64,000 nt of DNA, taken from positions 496,001-560,000 of the forward strand of contig BPIQ01000003.1 in NCBI GenBank assembly GCA_026004195.1. Reading direction: 5' to 3'. Positions 1 through 8,499 of the stretch are shown one piece after another. The stretch comes from Candidatus Binatia bacterium. GTDB taxonomy: Bacteria; Desulfobacterota; Binatia; HRBIN30; BPIQ01. Made by a program: the position numbers and the translations under genes. The notes under the pieces are model-generated. The model searched no databases, was not told where the DNA came from, and was given only the letters and a program-made list of their open reading frames with translations. Numbering within the stretch: position 1 is the first letter of the stretch; each line of letters starts with the position of its first letter.

Positions 1-1224
1 CTCGAGTCTCTCGTCCGAGCACTCGAAAAAGGGGCCCCTCGCGCGCGGATGGAGCCGCTCTTCGACGCTCACCCCGATGCGGACGGTCCCGCTCGAGCGC
101 ACCGAGAGGACGACGTGACGGAGCCCCACGGGATCGAACGTTTCCACCCGGCTCCGTCCGGGTGGAGCTACGTAGCGGACTCCCGCGCGATGTTCCTCCC
201 CGAGCCGGCGCGGCGGGGCTGCTTTTCCGAAGGCCGGGTCGAACTCGCTCCCCAGCACGTCGACGACGGCACCCCCGGCGGCGTCGACTTCGAGCGCCAG
301 GGTGCCGCAGACGACCTCCCCGAAGTCGAAATGGAGGAGCTCCGACCTGCCCTCGCGGCAGCGTAGCTCGAGTGGCCCTTCCGGGCTCTCGCGCCTTCGC
401 CGCACCACTCGGGCGCGCCCGAGCTCGTGCTCGACCTCCACGACGGGGTCCTGCGCTTCGGTCGCGCTCTCCCGCTCGCACGTCGCCTCCGCGCGGAGAC
501 GAGCCTTTTTTTCCACGCAGCCGAGCAGGGCCACGGGTCTCGGCAAAAGAGAGCCGTAGGGCGTGGACGGCGGCTCCGGCTCGCCCTGGTAGCCGAGAGA
601 GTACGTCTCGAGTTCCACGGCGTCGGACCATTCCGCGTCGTCGAAGCCGGGCGCCTGCCAGCCTTCGGGGACCGTACGGCCGTCCACGCACTCGGACCCC
701 CTGGCTCCGATTCCCGAGGGCTCGAGACACACCCAACCGTCGAAGGCCCGTGCCTTCCACGAGTGGTCCGAAAGGATCCACCGGCCCGGCCCGATTTTCG
801 CCTCGAACACGAATGCGCCTGCGCCGAGTTGCCCCGACGGCACCGCCGGCATCCACCAGGCGTTCGCCTCCCCGTAGAACCGGACGAGGACGGCAAGGAC
901 GTTCTCTCCTTCGACGAGGTAGGGAGCGAGATCCACGACGTCGTAGTGAAGCCGGGTCGGGTGGTCGCGGACGGGACCACGGGCCGCCTCCCGGCCGTTC
1001 ACCCAGAGGATGTAGCGCGAGTCGGCGGTGAGACGCGCCCACGCGTGGACGGGGCGCGCGTCGACCCGGAAGCGCTTTCGCAGCGCGCCCGTGCGGGGGG
1101 TTCGGACCTCCGCTTCGAGCACGGGAATGGGAAAAGCCCGCACGAGACGAAGCCGCGGCCCCTCGAACCAGATCCACCGGGCTTGCCATCGGCCTCGCGG
1201 AAACGTCTCCGTCGACCGTGCCAT
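1..1224 (-). CDS. alpha-L-rhamnosidase-like protein (GH78 family), N-terminal 408 residues, runs off the window
   Basis: The frame is open from ATG at 1224 to the left edge, so the C-terminal part, including the catalytic barrel, is not visible. Residues about 60-115 (TADSRYILWVNGREAARGP, then a D-T-R-x-x-Y-D-V-V-D-L-A-P-Y-L stretch) match the N-terminal jelly-roll of GH78 rhamnosidases, which normally ends in G-E-N-x-L-A-V. A second beta-rich region with L-H-F-D-F-G-E-V-V-C-G-T follows near residue 300. Known members hydrolyse terminal rhamnose from glycans or glycosides. No signal peptide is visible at this start. The specific substrate cannot be told. Family call fairly sure, activity inferred. 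Confidence 0.75.
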   Translation of the reverse strand, partial: MARSTETFPRGRWQARWIWFEGPRLRLVRAFPIPVLEAEVRTPRTGALRKRFRVDARPVHAWARLTADSRYILWVNGREAARGPVRDHPTRLHYDVVDLAPYLVEGENVLAVLVRFYGEANAWWMPAVPSGQLGAGAFVFEAKIGPGRWILSDHSWKARAFDGWVCLEPSGIGARGSECVDGRTVPEGWQAPGFDDAEWSDAVELETYSLGYQGEPEPPSTPYGSLLPRPVALLGCVEKKARLRAEATCERESATEAQDPVVEVEHELGRARVVRRRRESPEGPLELRCREGRSELLHFDFGEVVCGTLALEVDAAGGAVVDVLGSEFDPAFGKAAPPRRLGEEHRAGVRYVAPPGRSRVETFDPVGLRHVVLSVRSSGTVRIGVSVEERLHPRARGPFFECSDERLE

Positions 1225-1305
1225 CTCGTGCCTCCCGCTTCCGGCTCTGCTTTCCGGGCCCGCCGATCTCTGCCTCGACGAGCGGGTCACCGGGCCCGCC
1301 GAATT

Positions 1306-1325
1306 GCCCGCTTTCGCAAGCGGGC
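1306..1325. repeat. 8-bp perfect stem-loop between two minus-strand genes
   Basis: GCCCGCTT (1306-1313) and AAGCGGGC (1318-1325) form a perfect stem with loop TCGC. It lies between the end of the GNAT remnant and the start of the rhamnosidase gene. There is no T-run on either strand, so a terminator role is only possible. Confidence 0.4.
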
Positions 1326-1435
1326 CGCCGCCTTCGAAAACCCGAGGGGCGGCCCGGTCGCTCAGCCTTCGTTCTCTAGTTTTGTCGTCGGTCTTCTCGG
1401 TACGTCGGCTCTCCCCTGATGCGTCCAGGCCTTTT

Positions 1436-1861
1436 TTATCGCGCCATGAACGAGTTCGGAACCCCCAGGACGGCCGCCTCTGCCAGGACCTCGAAGCCGA
1501 ATCTCGCGCAGAAGCGGACGTTCTCGGGTTTCTCGGTTCGAGATAGCCACGCGCTCCGCTTTCGTCGAGTCGCCGGCACCAGGGCTCCATCATCCGCCCC
1601 CCGAGACCTCGGCCCTGGAGCCCCGCGTCGACCGCGGCGGGTCCCAGGTGCCAGTGAGAACAGACCGGGTCGCGAGAGCGGCCTCGCCGGCATGCCCGGG
1701 AGCAGAAGGGAGAAAAATCGGCTCAGCTTTCTTTCTCGCGCGGCAGGGTTCCGGCCGAGAACGGCGACGTGAAGCGGATTGTTTCGCATCCCGCGCGCGA
1801 GCACGGCCGAAGCCTCCGCGAGCTCCCGAGGCTCGGCCTCGGGAATCTCGATGGCCGCCAA
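1436..1861 (-). pseudogene. decayed GNAT-family N-acetyltransferase
   Basis: The N-terminus (LARGMRNNPLHVAVLGRNP) and the C-terminus (EKPENVRFCARFGFEVL, then LGVPNSFM) both match GNAT acetyltransferases and lie in one frame. The acetyl-CoA motif between them is found only in another frame: H-W-H-L-G-P-A-A-V-D-A-G-L-Q-G-R-G-L-G at about 1602-1658. The spacing between the N-terminal part and this motif is far too short, and the frame changes again near 1538. The gene therefore carries a deletion of several dozen codons plus at least one frameshift. It sits 13 bases downstream of the cyclase/ATPase gene on the same strand. Intact relatives acetylate small amines or antibiotics; this copy is probably dead. 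Confidence 0.7.
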
Positions 1862-1874
1862 CCGATGCCCTCCC

Positions 1875-4800
1875 TCAGCGAGCGGCGTCGAGCCAGCCTC
1901 CGATCTGCTCTACGCGGAAGCTGGCCCCGATCTTCTCGAAGCCCCGCGCGGCCTCGGTGAGAAGGGTTCTTTGGGTCGCCGCGTCGCCCTCGAGTTCGGC
2001 CAGAGCTGCCCGTTCGAGTAACGCAAGGAGCAGGTAGTTCACCGTCCCGGTCCGCCGCGCCATATCCTCCGCGCGCGAGAGCACCTCCCGGATTCGGTCG
2101 CCGTTCCGCCCTCCGCCGTCGAGCCGCAGCGCGCGAGCCTCGACCAGCGCCGCGCGCGGGGCCTGCATCCAGACTCCCCGCTTGCGGGCCACCTCGCTCG
2201 CTTCCGCTGCGACGAGGCACGCTCGACGGAAATCTCCCGTCACGATACAGGCTCCGGCAAGCGAGGCCAGGTGGTGAGCTTCGCCCTCGAGCGACGTGTT
2301 CCTTTCTCGCGCGAGAGCGACGCAGCGCTCCGCGAGTTCCAGCGAGTCTCGCTCGCCGGCGTGGGCCAGTACGCTCGCAAGCGCGTCGAGCGCCCAGATG
2401 ACGGAAAAGACGCTACCGATCTCTTCGGCGACTTCGAGCGCGCGCCGGCAGCGCGGCAGCGCTCGTGCGACGTCTCCGTCGATCCACTCGATCGTGCTGA
2501 GAGCGCTGCAGGCCCAGCCCTCGGATTCCAAGAGCCCCCGCTCGCGGGCGATCCGAAGCGCCTCGTCGGCCATGCGGTAAGCTCGCTCCACGCTGCCACC
2601 CACGGCCTCGAGCTGGGAGCGGAGCTGCGTCACGAGCGCCAGGATGGTCTCGCCTCCGAAAACGGCCGGCAGATCTCCGTGCTCCCGCGCCCGAGCGATG
2701 AGTTCGTCCATACGCTCGCACGCTTCCGACCACGGGCCGAGGTGATAGAGGTCGTAAGCTCCCTGGAATCGAACCATCGAGTAGAGGTTCGGGTCGGGCA
2801 GGCCTCGGGCCAGCTCCTCGGCAATCCGCGAATGCTCGAGGCCGCCCGCGCAGTCCCCGGTCACGGTCTTCGTGACGCACGCCATCGCCTCGAGTCGGAC
2901 GGCCCGTTCGACGCTGCCGGCGCGGTCTGCCCAGGTCTTCCCGGCTTCCAGGATCTCGGCGGCCTCCTCGGGAGAGAGGCCGAGGCGCCACCCGGCGCTG
3001 AGAAGCCCGAAACAAGCGTCGCTCACGAGCGCCGCCGTTTCCGCGTCGGCGACCTCTTCGGAGACGAGGTCCCGCACGCGCTGCCAGTGGTAACGAGAGG
3101 AACGGGCGTCGGTGCCGCCGATTCGCTCGGCTGCCCGCCGGTGCCAGCGGGCCGAGGCGACGGCTTCGCCGGCTTCCTCCCAGTGGTGGGCGAGAAGCGC
3201 GGAGTGCTCGTCGAGCTTGGTGGCGTGGAGTTCTTCGATGGCCCGCGCCACGGCCGCGTGGCGGGCGGAGCGCCGTTCGCGGAGCTGACTCCCGAGCGCG
3301 ACCTCTTGCGTGAGGGGGTGCTGGAATGCCCATTCGGAGACGGGATAGAGGGCCTCTTCGTAGAGGAACTCGGCCGCCTTGAGCGCCGCGAGCGACTCGG
3401 CGAGCTCGCGGGGCGGCAGGTCGACCACCCGCGCGAGGACCGGCTCGGCGAACTGCTTCCCGATCACGGCGGCGGAGTGCAGGACGTGCTTTTCGCGCTC
3501 CCCGAGCCGGTCGATGCGCGAGGCCAACAGAGGCTGGACCGCGGACGGAACCTCGAGCTGGTCGAGCTCCGTGGCGAGCCGGTAAGAGCCGTTTTCCCCC
3601 TGCAGGTGACCGGATTCGATCAGGGACCGCACGATCTCCTCCGTGAAAAAGGGATTTCCGGCCGCACGGGCGTGGATCGCTTCGCAGAGGCCTGCCGTGC
3701 CGGGGTCGTTTCCGAGCAGGTCCGCGATCAGCTCGCGAGTCGCGTCGAGGCCGAGCGGGGTGAGAGGAATCTGGCGGTAGTAGGACTTCTGCATCCACGA
3801 AGCTCGGTACTCGGGGCGGAAGTTGACGACCAGGAGCCGGGGGGCCGCCGCCATGGCGTCGACCCACTCGGCGAGAAAAGCTTCGCTCGCCGCGTCCATC
3901 CAGTGAAGGTCTTCCACGAGCGTGAGGTACTGCGTGCCCGAGGGGTCGTCGCGCTGCACGAGCTTTCGGAGGGCGGCGAAGAGAAATCGCTGCCGAGCGT
4001 CCGGGTCCATGCGGGGGGCGGGTCTTTCGGCGTCCGGTACCCCGAAGAAATCGAACAGCACCGGCAGCGCCTCCCGGAACTTCTCGTCGAGAAGCAGCAT
4101 GCGGCCTGCGATTTTCTCCCGGACCGTGCGGTCGTCGTCGGACTCGTCGATGCGGTAGTAGGCACGGAACACCTGGAGCATGGGCAGGAGCGGAAGGTGT
4201 TTCCCGTGGGCGAGTCCTTGCCCCTCGAGCACGACGAAGCCCCGGGCACGGCAGCGCTCCGCGAACTCGAAGCAGAGGCGACTCTTGCCCGCGCCCGCTT
4301 CCGCCACGATGCCCACGACCTGGCCGTGACCGCCCTGCGCTCGAGCCAGCGCGTCTTCGAGCGTCCGGAGGTCGTTTTCCCGGCCGACGAAGCGGGTCAG
4401 ACCTCGGGCCCGGGAAGCGTCGAAACGCGTCCGCACCGCGCCCACCCCGCGCAGAACGAAGACCCGGGCGGGCTCGGCCACGCCTTTGAGCGGGAACGTC
4501 CCGAGGTCCTCGAGCGCGAAGTACCCCCGGACGATCGCCGCCGTCGCGTGGCTCACGAAACAGGTGTTGGGTTCCGCCAGGCTCTCGAGGCGCTGGGCCA
4601 GGCCCACGGTCTGTCCTTGGGCGGTGTAGTCCATGCGGAGGTCGTCGCCGATGCTGCCCACCACGACCTCGCCCGAGTGGAGTCCGATACGAACGGCGAA
4701 GTCGACGGCGTAGGCACGCTTGACCTCGCGGGCGTAAGCCCGGACTTCCTGCAGCAAGTGGAGGGCCGCGTAGCACGCGCGCTGCGCATGGTCTTCGTGC

Positions 4801-5261
4801 GCGACGGGCGCGCCGAAAAGCGCCATGATGCCGTCGCCGGTGTACTGGTTCACCGTGCCTTCGAAACGGTGCACGCCCTCGGTGAGGATCGCGAAAAACC
4901 GGTCGAGGATGCGGTGCCAGTCCTCGGGATCGAGCCGGCCCGCGATTTCCATGGATCCCTTGACGTCGGCGAAGAGCACCGTCACCTGCTTCCGCTCGCC
5001 TTCGAGAGCGGACCGCGATCGCAGGATCTTCTCCGCGAGGTGTTTCGGCGTGTACGAGAGTGGCTCGGGATTCGGCCGGGCCGTCGTTCGCCCCTTGCGA
5101 CCTTCGGCTTTTCCGATGTTCTGCCCGCACTCGCCGCAGAAATTCGCCCCGGGTTCGTTCACGGCGCCGCACGAGGGACACGAAAGGTCCAGACGTGCGC
5201 CGCATTCGGCGCAAAATTTTCTGCCGGCGCGGTTCTCGCGCCGGCATGCGGGGCAGGTCAT
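1875..5261 (-). CDS. zinc-ribbon / class III nucleotide cyclase / AAA ATPase regulator with helical repeats
   Basis: The 1,128-residue protein has four blocks. Residues 1-48 hold two zinc ribbons (C-P-A-C..C-A-E-C and C-P-S-C..C-G-E-C). About 88-275 is a class III adenylate/guanylate cyclase domain with the metal aspartates in VLFADVKGS (D99) and YTGDGIMALFG (D143). About 290-560 is an AAA_16/MalT-like ATPase with Walker A EAGAGKS (321-327) and a Walker B region TLVEDLHWMD. The rest is a long helical, TPR-like tail rich in Ala, Glu and Leu. Proteins of this layout are soluble signalling ATPases; ligand and output are unknown. Cyclase activity is plausible but not proven. The start fits the zinc ribbon beginning at residue 3. 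Confidence 0.9.
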   Translation of the reverse strand: MTCPACRRENRAGRKFCAECGARLDLSCPSCGAVNEPGANFCGECGQNIGKAEGRKGRTTARPNPEPLSYTPKHLAEKILRSRSALEGERKQVTVLFADVKGSMEIAGRLDPEDWHRILDRFFAILTEGVHRFEGTVNQYTGDGIMALFGAPVAHEDHAQRACYAALHLLQEVRAYAREVKRAYAVDFAVRIGLHSGEVVVGSIGDDLRMDYTAQGQTVGLAQRLESLAEPNTCFVSHATAAIVRGYFALEDLGTFPLKGVAEPARVFVLRGVGAVRTRFDASRARGLTRFVGRENDLRTLEDALARAQGGHGQVVGIVAEAGAGKSRLCFEFAERCRARGFVVLEGQGLAHGKHLPLLPMLQVFRAYYRIDESDDDRTVREKIAGRMLLLDEKFREALPVLFDFFGVPDAERPAPRMDPDARQRFLFAALRKLVQRDDPSGTQYLTLVEDLHWMDAASEAFLAEWVDAMAAAPRLLVVNFRPEYRASWMQKSYYRQIPLTPLGLDATRELIADLLGNDPGTAGLCEAIHARAAGNPFFTEEIVRSLIESGHLQGENGSYRLATELDQLEVPSAVQPLLASRIDRLGEREKHVLHSAAVIGKQFAEPVLARVVDLPPRELAESLAALKAAEFLYEEALYPVSEWAFQHPLTQEVALGSQLRERRSARHAAVARAIEELHATKLDEHSALLAHHWEEAGEAVASARWHRRAAERIGGTDARSSRYHWQRVRDLVSEEVADAETAALVSDACFGLLSAGWRLGLSPEEAAEILEAGKTWADRAGSVERAVRLEAMACVTKTVTGDCAGGLEHSRIAEELARGLPDPNLYSMVRFQGAYDLYHLGPWSEACERMDELIARAREHGDLPAVFGGETILALVTQLRSQLEAVGGSVERAYRMADEALRIARERGLLESEGWACSALSTIEWIDGDVARALPRCRRALEVAEEIGSVFSVIWALDALASVLAHAGERDSLELAERCVALARERNTSLEGEAHHLASLAGACIVTGDFRRACLVAAEASEVARKRGVWMQAPRAALVEARALRLDGGGRNGDRIREVLSRAEDMARRTGTVNYLLLALLERAALAELEGDAATQRTLLTEAARGFEKIGASFRVEQIGGWLDAAR

Positions 5262-5464
5262 GCAGTTTCCTTCTAGCCTTTCCGGTACCCCGGGGGCAAA
5301 CGGGTGGTCGGGAGTGCCGCCGGACGCTACTTAGAATCCGGCACTTTCTGTTGCTGCCAATATGACCGGTCTTGTCGATGCGATAGGACGTTGGCGGACC
5401 GAGGGTCCGTGCAGCTTGTGCGTTTTAAACAGCGGCTCAGTTGAATTCTTGCGCTGCTGTCCGG

Positions 5465-5490
5465 ACGGGTTGACAGATCTCGCAACCCGT
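5465..5490. repeat. 8-bp inverted repeat with a central AGATCT
   Basis: ACGGGTTG (5465-5472) pairs with CAACCCGT (5483-5490), with ten bases between. The spacer contains AGATCT (5475-5480), itself a palindrome and the BglII-type target sequence. TTGACA (5470-5475) overlaps the left arm. It could be an operator; function is unknown. Confidence 0.4.
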
Positions 5491-5855
5491 TGTTACACGG
5501 TAGACAAGAGGATGCCTTCGTGAACTCGCTGAAGGTCTCTGCCAGGCCGACTTTTTATGGCATGCGGTCCTCGTTTCCCCCGCCCGCGACCCACTATCAG
5601 GCTGGCGACCTTAAGCCCCCTCTTTTAGCTCGTTTTCAACTTTGCCTTGCACCCCCAGTTCCGCAGCCGGCGTGCCAAAAGGACCTGCGTGCAGTGGCGT
5701 CGCCGCCTCGTCCTTTTTCACGTGGAGCGTGTCATGGCCCATGGCGTCCAGTTCTGCCTGTCGTAATTAGCTTCCCTGCTTTCCATGGAATACCTCCGCT
5801 CCGGCCGCACGAAATGGCTTCCTGCTGGAGCAACGTGATCATCAAGTACCGCAAA

Positions 5856-5879
5856 GGGGCTCCGCCCCGCGGGTTTTTT
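5856..5879 (+). terminator. possible rho-independent terminator
   Basis: GGGGC (5856-5860), loop TCC, GCCCC (5864-5868), then GCGGG and six T (5874-5879). The stem is short and five bases separate it from the T-run. No intact gene ends just before it, so it may belong to something lost. Confidence 0.3.
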
Positions 5880-6217
5880 GCCTGCAGTCAGCGAGCGACA
5901 GAGGTAATTGGGGCGAGGGTTCACAAGGGCAGCTCACCTCTCTCTCGGCGCCGGCATCCGAGCCGAGGCAACACACGGGACTACTACGTGAGCCAAGGAG
6001 GCACTACGAGAGCCGCATTCCTCTCGGCTTTTAGCCCGGAGGATACGGCAGTCTGCCCGTCGAAAGAACCGGAAGTTGCTCAGGGGGGCTCGGCTTTTTT
6101 TCGGCCAATCTCATGGGGCTGTATTAAAGTGTACCATGTGGGACCTCATTCGCAAGGCGGACGACGGTAAGCAACACGTCATCAACTGGTGCCTGGCTAC
6201 CCACCAACGAGGCTTCG

Positions 6218-6943
6218 GTGTTCGAAAGGCTAAAAAGAAGGGGTTTTCAAGTTCTGGCTTTGCATCATGCGGAAGCGATTGTAGCCCACGACTTGGCCGA
6301 TGCGGCAGCCGAGCTTGAGGACGTGCTGTTGGATATTCGCATCCCGGTCGAGGAGCTAGTTCGCGGTGGGGGAGGTGAGGGACAGGTGACGCAGCGGCTC
6401 CGTCGTGCCCTCGCGCGTCTCGGTTGGAAAAGGCACAGTTTTGAGGTGAGGAAGATCATCGATGGACAAGAAACGGAGTCCGTCTCGCACGAAGTCGACC
6501 ACGTGAAGAGATTTTCAGGCGGAGTATTTGCCTTGGAAATTGAATGGAACAACAAGGATCCCTTCTTCGATAGGGACCTCGAGAATTTCAAGAGGCTTCA
6601 CGCGGAAGGTGCGATTTCGGTTGGAGGCATCGTTACGCGAGGCGCTTCTCTGCAGGATTCATTACGATATTTGGTTGCGGAATTCGCCCGGAAAAAGTCG
6701 CTCAGCCAAATAAGCGCGCTGCGCAAGTACTACACGCCGACGCCAAGGCAGATAAAAATGATCGAGACGGCCGTCAGGTCGAGGAGGTCGTTTGAGGAGG
6801 GCTGGGCGCACGCATTCGTTTCAGACAAGTTCGGTGAGGCCACGACGCACTGGCGGAAGCTGGAAGAGCGTGTTCGTCGAGGGGTTGGCAGTCCTTGTCC
6901 TTTGTTGCTCCTTGGAATCCCGAAGGAGGTTGTTGTGCAATAA
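6218..6943 (+). CDS. type II restriction endonuclease, BglII/BstYI-like
   Basis: The 241-residue protein resembles the BglII/BstYI endonuclease family, which cuts at AGATCT or RGATCY. The predicted active site is D94 in SHEVDHVKRF and E107-x-E109 in FALEIEWNNKDPFFDRDL, the D-x(n)-E-x-E/Q variant of the PD-(D/E)XK fold. HHAEAI near the N-terminus and the C-terminal SPCPLLLLGIP block also look family-typical. I chose the GTG at 6218: the frame is open back only to 6128, and the family motif starts at once (VFERLKRRGFQVL). The DNA adenine methyltransferase follows after 10 bases, completing a restriction-modification pair. Target specificity is inferred only. Confidence 0.85.
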   Translation: MFERLKRRGFQVLALHHAEAIVAHDLADAAAELEDVLLDIRIPVEELVRGGGGEGQVTQRLRRALARLGWKRHSFEVRKIIDGQETESVSHEVDHVKRFSGGVFALEIEWNNKDPFFDRDLENFKRLHAEGAISVGGIVTRGASLQDSLRYLVAEFARKKSLSQISALRKYYTPTPRQIKMIETAVRSRRSFEEGWAHAFVSDKFGEATTHWRKLEERVRRGVGSPCPLLLLGIPKEVVVQ

Positions 6944-6953
6944 GGAGGCGGAC

Positions 6954-7682
6954 GTGAGCGGAAAAATCTTCAAGGTTGCAGAGCCGAATCCTGCTGAGGA
7001 TCTTTTAGCGAAAGTGTCGGGCCGTTACTCGACGATCCTGGCAGACCCGCCGTGGCAGTTTCAAAACCGGACCGGAAAAGTGGCCCCGGAGCACCGCCGA
7101 CTGCTTCGCTACCCGACCATGGAACTCAAGGAGATCATGGAGCTTCCTGTATCGCGGCTCGCGGCCGCTCAGTCGCATCTGTACCTTTGGGTTCCAAACG
7201 CGCTGCTTCAGGAGGGTCTCCGAGTGATGGAGGCATGGGGGTTCACTTATAAGACCAATCTCGTTTGGTACAAGGTTCGAAAAGACGGCGGGCCCGATGG
7301 ACGCGGCGTTGGTTTCTATTTCCGAAATGTAACGGAACTCGTTCTATTTGGGGTGCGTGGAAGCATGCGAACTCTACCGCCGGGCCGGAGGCAGGTTAAC
7401 ATCGTGACTGCTAGAAAGCGTGAGCATTCTCGGAAGCCGGACGAGATCTACGATATCATTGAAGCGTGTTCGCCTGGTCCCTACCTGGAGCTCTTCGCCC
7501 GGTTTCGACGACCTGGTTGGACGCAGTGGGGAAACGAAGACGTAGAGAAAAATTCCATATACGGCGTGGCCGCTCGTGGGCGACGCGTCGTTCCGCAACT
7601 TCTTCTTCTGGACGGGCAGGTCGGCTACACCTCGGAGAGTTCATGTTTGAGTAGGCGCGGAGCGCCGTTTTCAGGGGACTAG
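6954..7682 (+). CDS. MT-A70 family DNA N6-adenine methyltransferase
   Basis: The 242-residue protein carries DPPW at residues 31-34 after YSTILA, the catalytic motif of MT-A70/beta-class N6-adenine methyltransferases. Later hallmarks are HLYLWVPNALL, a W-G-F-x-Y-K-T-N-L-V-W-Y-K strand, the N-x-T-E-L-V-L-F-G-V-R-G motif and YLELFARFRRPGWTQWGNE. The GTG at 6954 is preceded by AAGGAGG (6942-6948), a strong ribosome site overlapping the stop of the nuclease gene, so the two are co-translated. It presumably protects the host from the preceding BglII/BstYI-like nuclease by methylating adenine in GATC-containing sites. The last 30 residues look non-conserved. Confidence 0.88.
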   Translation: MSGKIFKVAEPNPAEDLLAKVSGRYSTILADPPWQFQNRTGKVAPEHRRLLRYPTMELKEIMELPVSRLAAAQSHLYLWVPNALLQEGLRVMEAWGFTYKTNLVWYKVRKDGGPDGRGVGFYFRNVTELVLFGVRGSMRTLPPGRRQVNIVTARKREHSRKPDEIYDIIEACSPGPYLELFARFRRPGWTQWGNEDVEKNSIYGVAARGRRVVPQLLLLDGQVGYTSESSCLSRRGAPFSGD

Positions 7683-8040
7683 CCAGAAGGGTTCTGCCAT
7701 CACGCACGCAATGGCGGGACGCCCACGACGAGACGCGTCCCTGTCAGCTCCGAATTCCCGGAAGTTGACGCGGGTATTGGACATTGGGAAGCGGTTGTTC
7801 CCCTGATTTCCGATGTGCTAGCACGCTGCGCGTGCGACGGGGAACCCTCTTGAAAAAGCTCGTCGACCGGCGCGTCGGGCAACCGCCTTCGGTCGGCTTC
7901 GCCATAGAACGCGTAGCTGAAGAAATCGCTCGCGAGGCGCTGGCCGACCCCACCTTCGAGACGCACGATACGGGAACTGGTGCGGTCCCGTTCACGGAGC
8001 GTTGCTCGAGGGCACATACGCTGCTTATCGGTGCGACGGT
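7683..8040. other. gene-poor stretch inside the island
   Basis: Open frames on both strands here are short and overlap each other, and none shows a recognisable motif. A minus-strand stretch (about 7,840-7,970) reads as plausible protein with D-F-F-S-Y-A-F-Y-G-E-A-D-R-R but I could not assign it. I report no gene. Confidence 0.4.
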
Positions 8041-8381
8041 CCCACCCGTGTGTTGCTCACGCGGCAGGGCGTGCGTCCCTCTGGCCCGGACGTTTCGGGC
8101 GACGAATCAAAGTGCCTTTGGCGCCGGGCTCGGGGGTGGATTGACAACTTCCCCGGGTCGTTGGTACCCGTCGGTGGGCAAAGGTGCCCCGCGGAACCCC
8201 TGGAAGGTCTTCCGCACGCGGACTCGGCGCTGCCCACCTTCTCGAGGCCGGATGCGGGAGGCAAACGATGCATGAGCTCGTGGGTCACAAATGCGCGCGG
8301 ACGGCCCTCATATACACACGGGCACTGAATAGAGGCGACCGAGCGGTGAACAGGCCCGTAGACCCTCAGTTGCGCCTTTAG
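8041..8381 (+). pseudogene. shattered integron-type tyrosine recombinase
   Basis: Three recombinase fragments occur in the right order but in three frames. RVLLTRQGVR (about 8047-8076) resembles the V-V-L-T-R-x-E-V-R segment before the catalytic domain. SAFGAGLGGGLT (8111-8146) resembles the S-L-L-Y-G-A-G-L-R-L block. AHLLEAG, then MHELVGHK, ALIYTRALNRG and VNRPVD (8232-8365), ending at TAG 8379-8381, matches the C-terminus of IntI-like integrases. It keeps the Tyr of I-Y-T and the His of L-V-G-H-K but not the R-H-S-F-A-T motif. Much of the middle is missing. The remnant suggests that the neighbouring restriction genes arrived on a mobile element. Confidence 0.65.
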
Positions 8382-8499
8382 ATCTCGAGGCTTATCGAGA
8401 AAGGTACAGTCCGCGCTAACGGCCTTCGCGTTCTGCCGACATTTCGCGACGCCCGCAGCCGTTGCAAACCCCGGGATCCGATGGTACCTGGAAGGGACG

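Larger units (their letters stand above)
5262..6217. other. 956-base region without a convincing gene; left part of an accessory island
   Basis: This stretch is clearly more A+T-rich than the core genes on either side. Open frames exist but read as low-quality protein with no family resemblance. It holds an inverted repeat centred on AGATCT (5465-5490) and a stem followed by six T (5856-5879). I looked for RNase P RNA, tmRNA and SRP RNA signatures and saw none. It may be the decayed left flank of the restriction-modification island. Confidence 0.5.

Noticed and set aside
168-980. A 270-residue minus-strand open frame and a 330-residue plus-strand frame (427-1419) over the left edge
   Set aside because: Both are low-complexity Arg/Pro/Ser-rich shadows; the frame open from 1224 to the edge gives the GH78-like protein.
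2271-5276. A 1,001-residue plus-strand frame opposite the cyclase/ATPase gene
   Set aside because: It is the antisense shadow of a GC-rich gene; the minus-strand protein has clear cyclase and Walker motifs.
5490-6170. A 226-residue plus-strand frame in the island
   Set aside because: No domain, poor ribosome site and composition like translated non-coding DNA.
6136-6318. ATG 6136 frame (M-W-D-L-I-R-K-A-D-D-G-K) as N-terminus of the restriction enzyme
   Set aside because: It is in another frame from the nuclease, and the nuclease frame has its own family-like start at 6218.
7784-8275. A 163-residue plus-strand frame
   Set aside because: Only a short part matches a recombinase, and that match continues in other frames; it is part of the decayed integrase.
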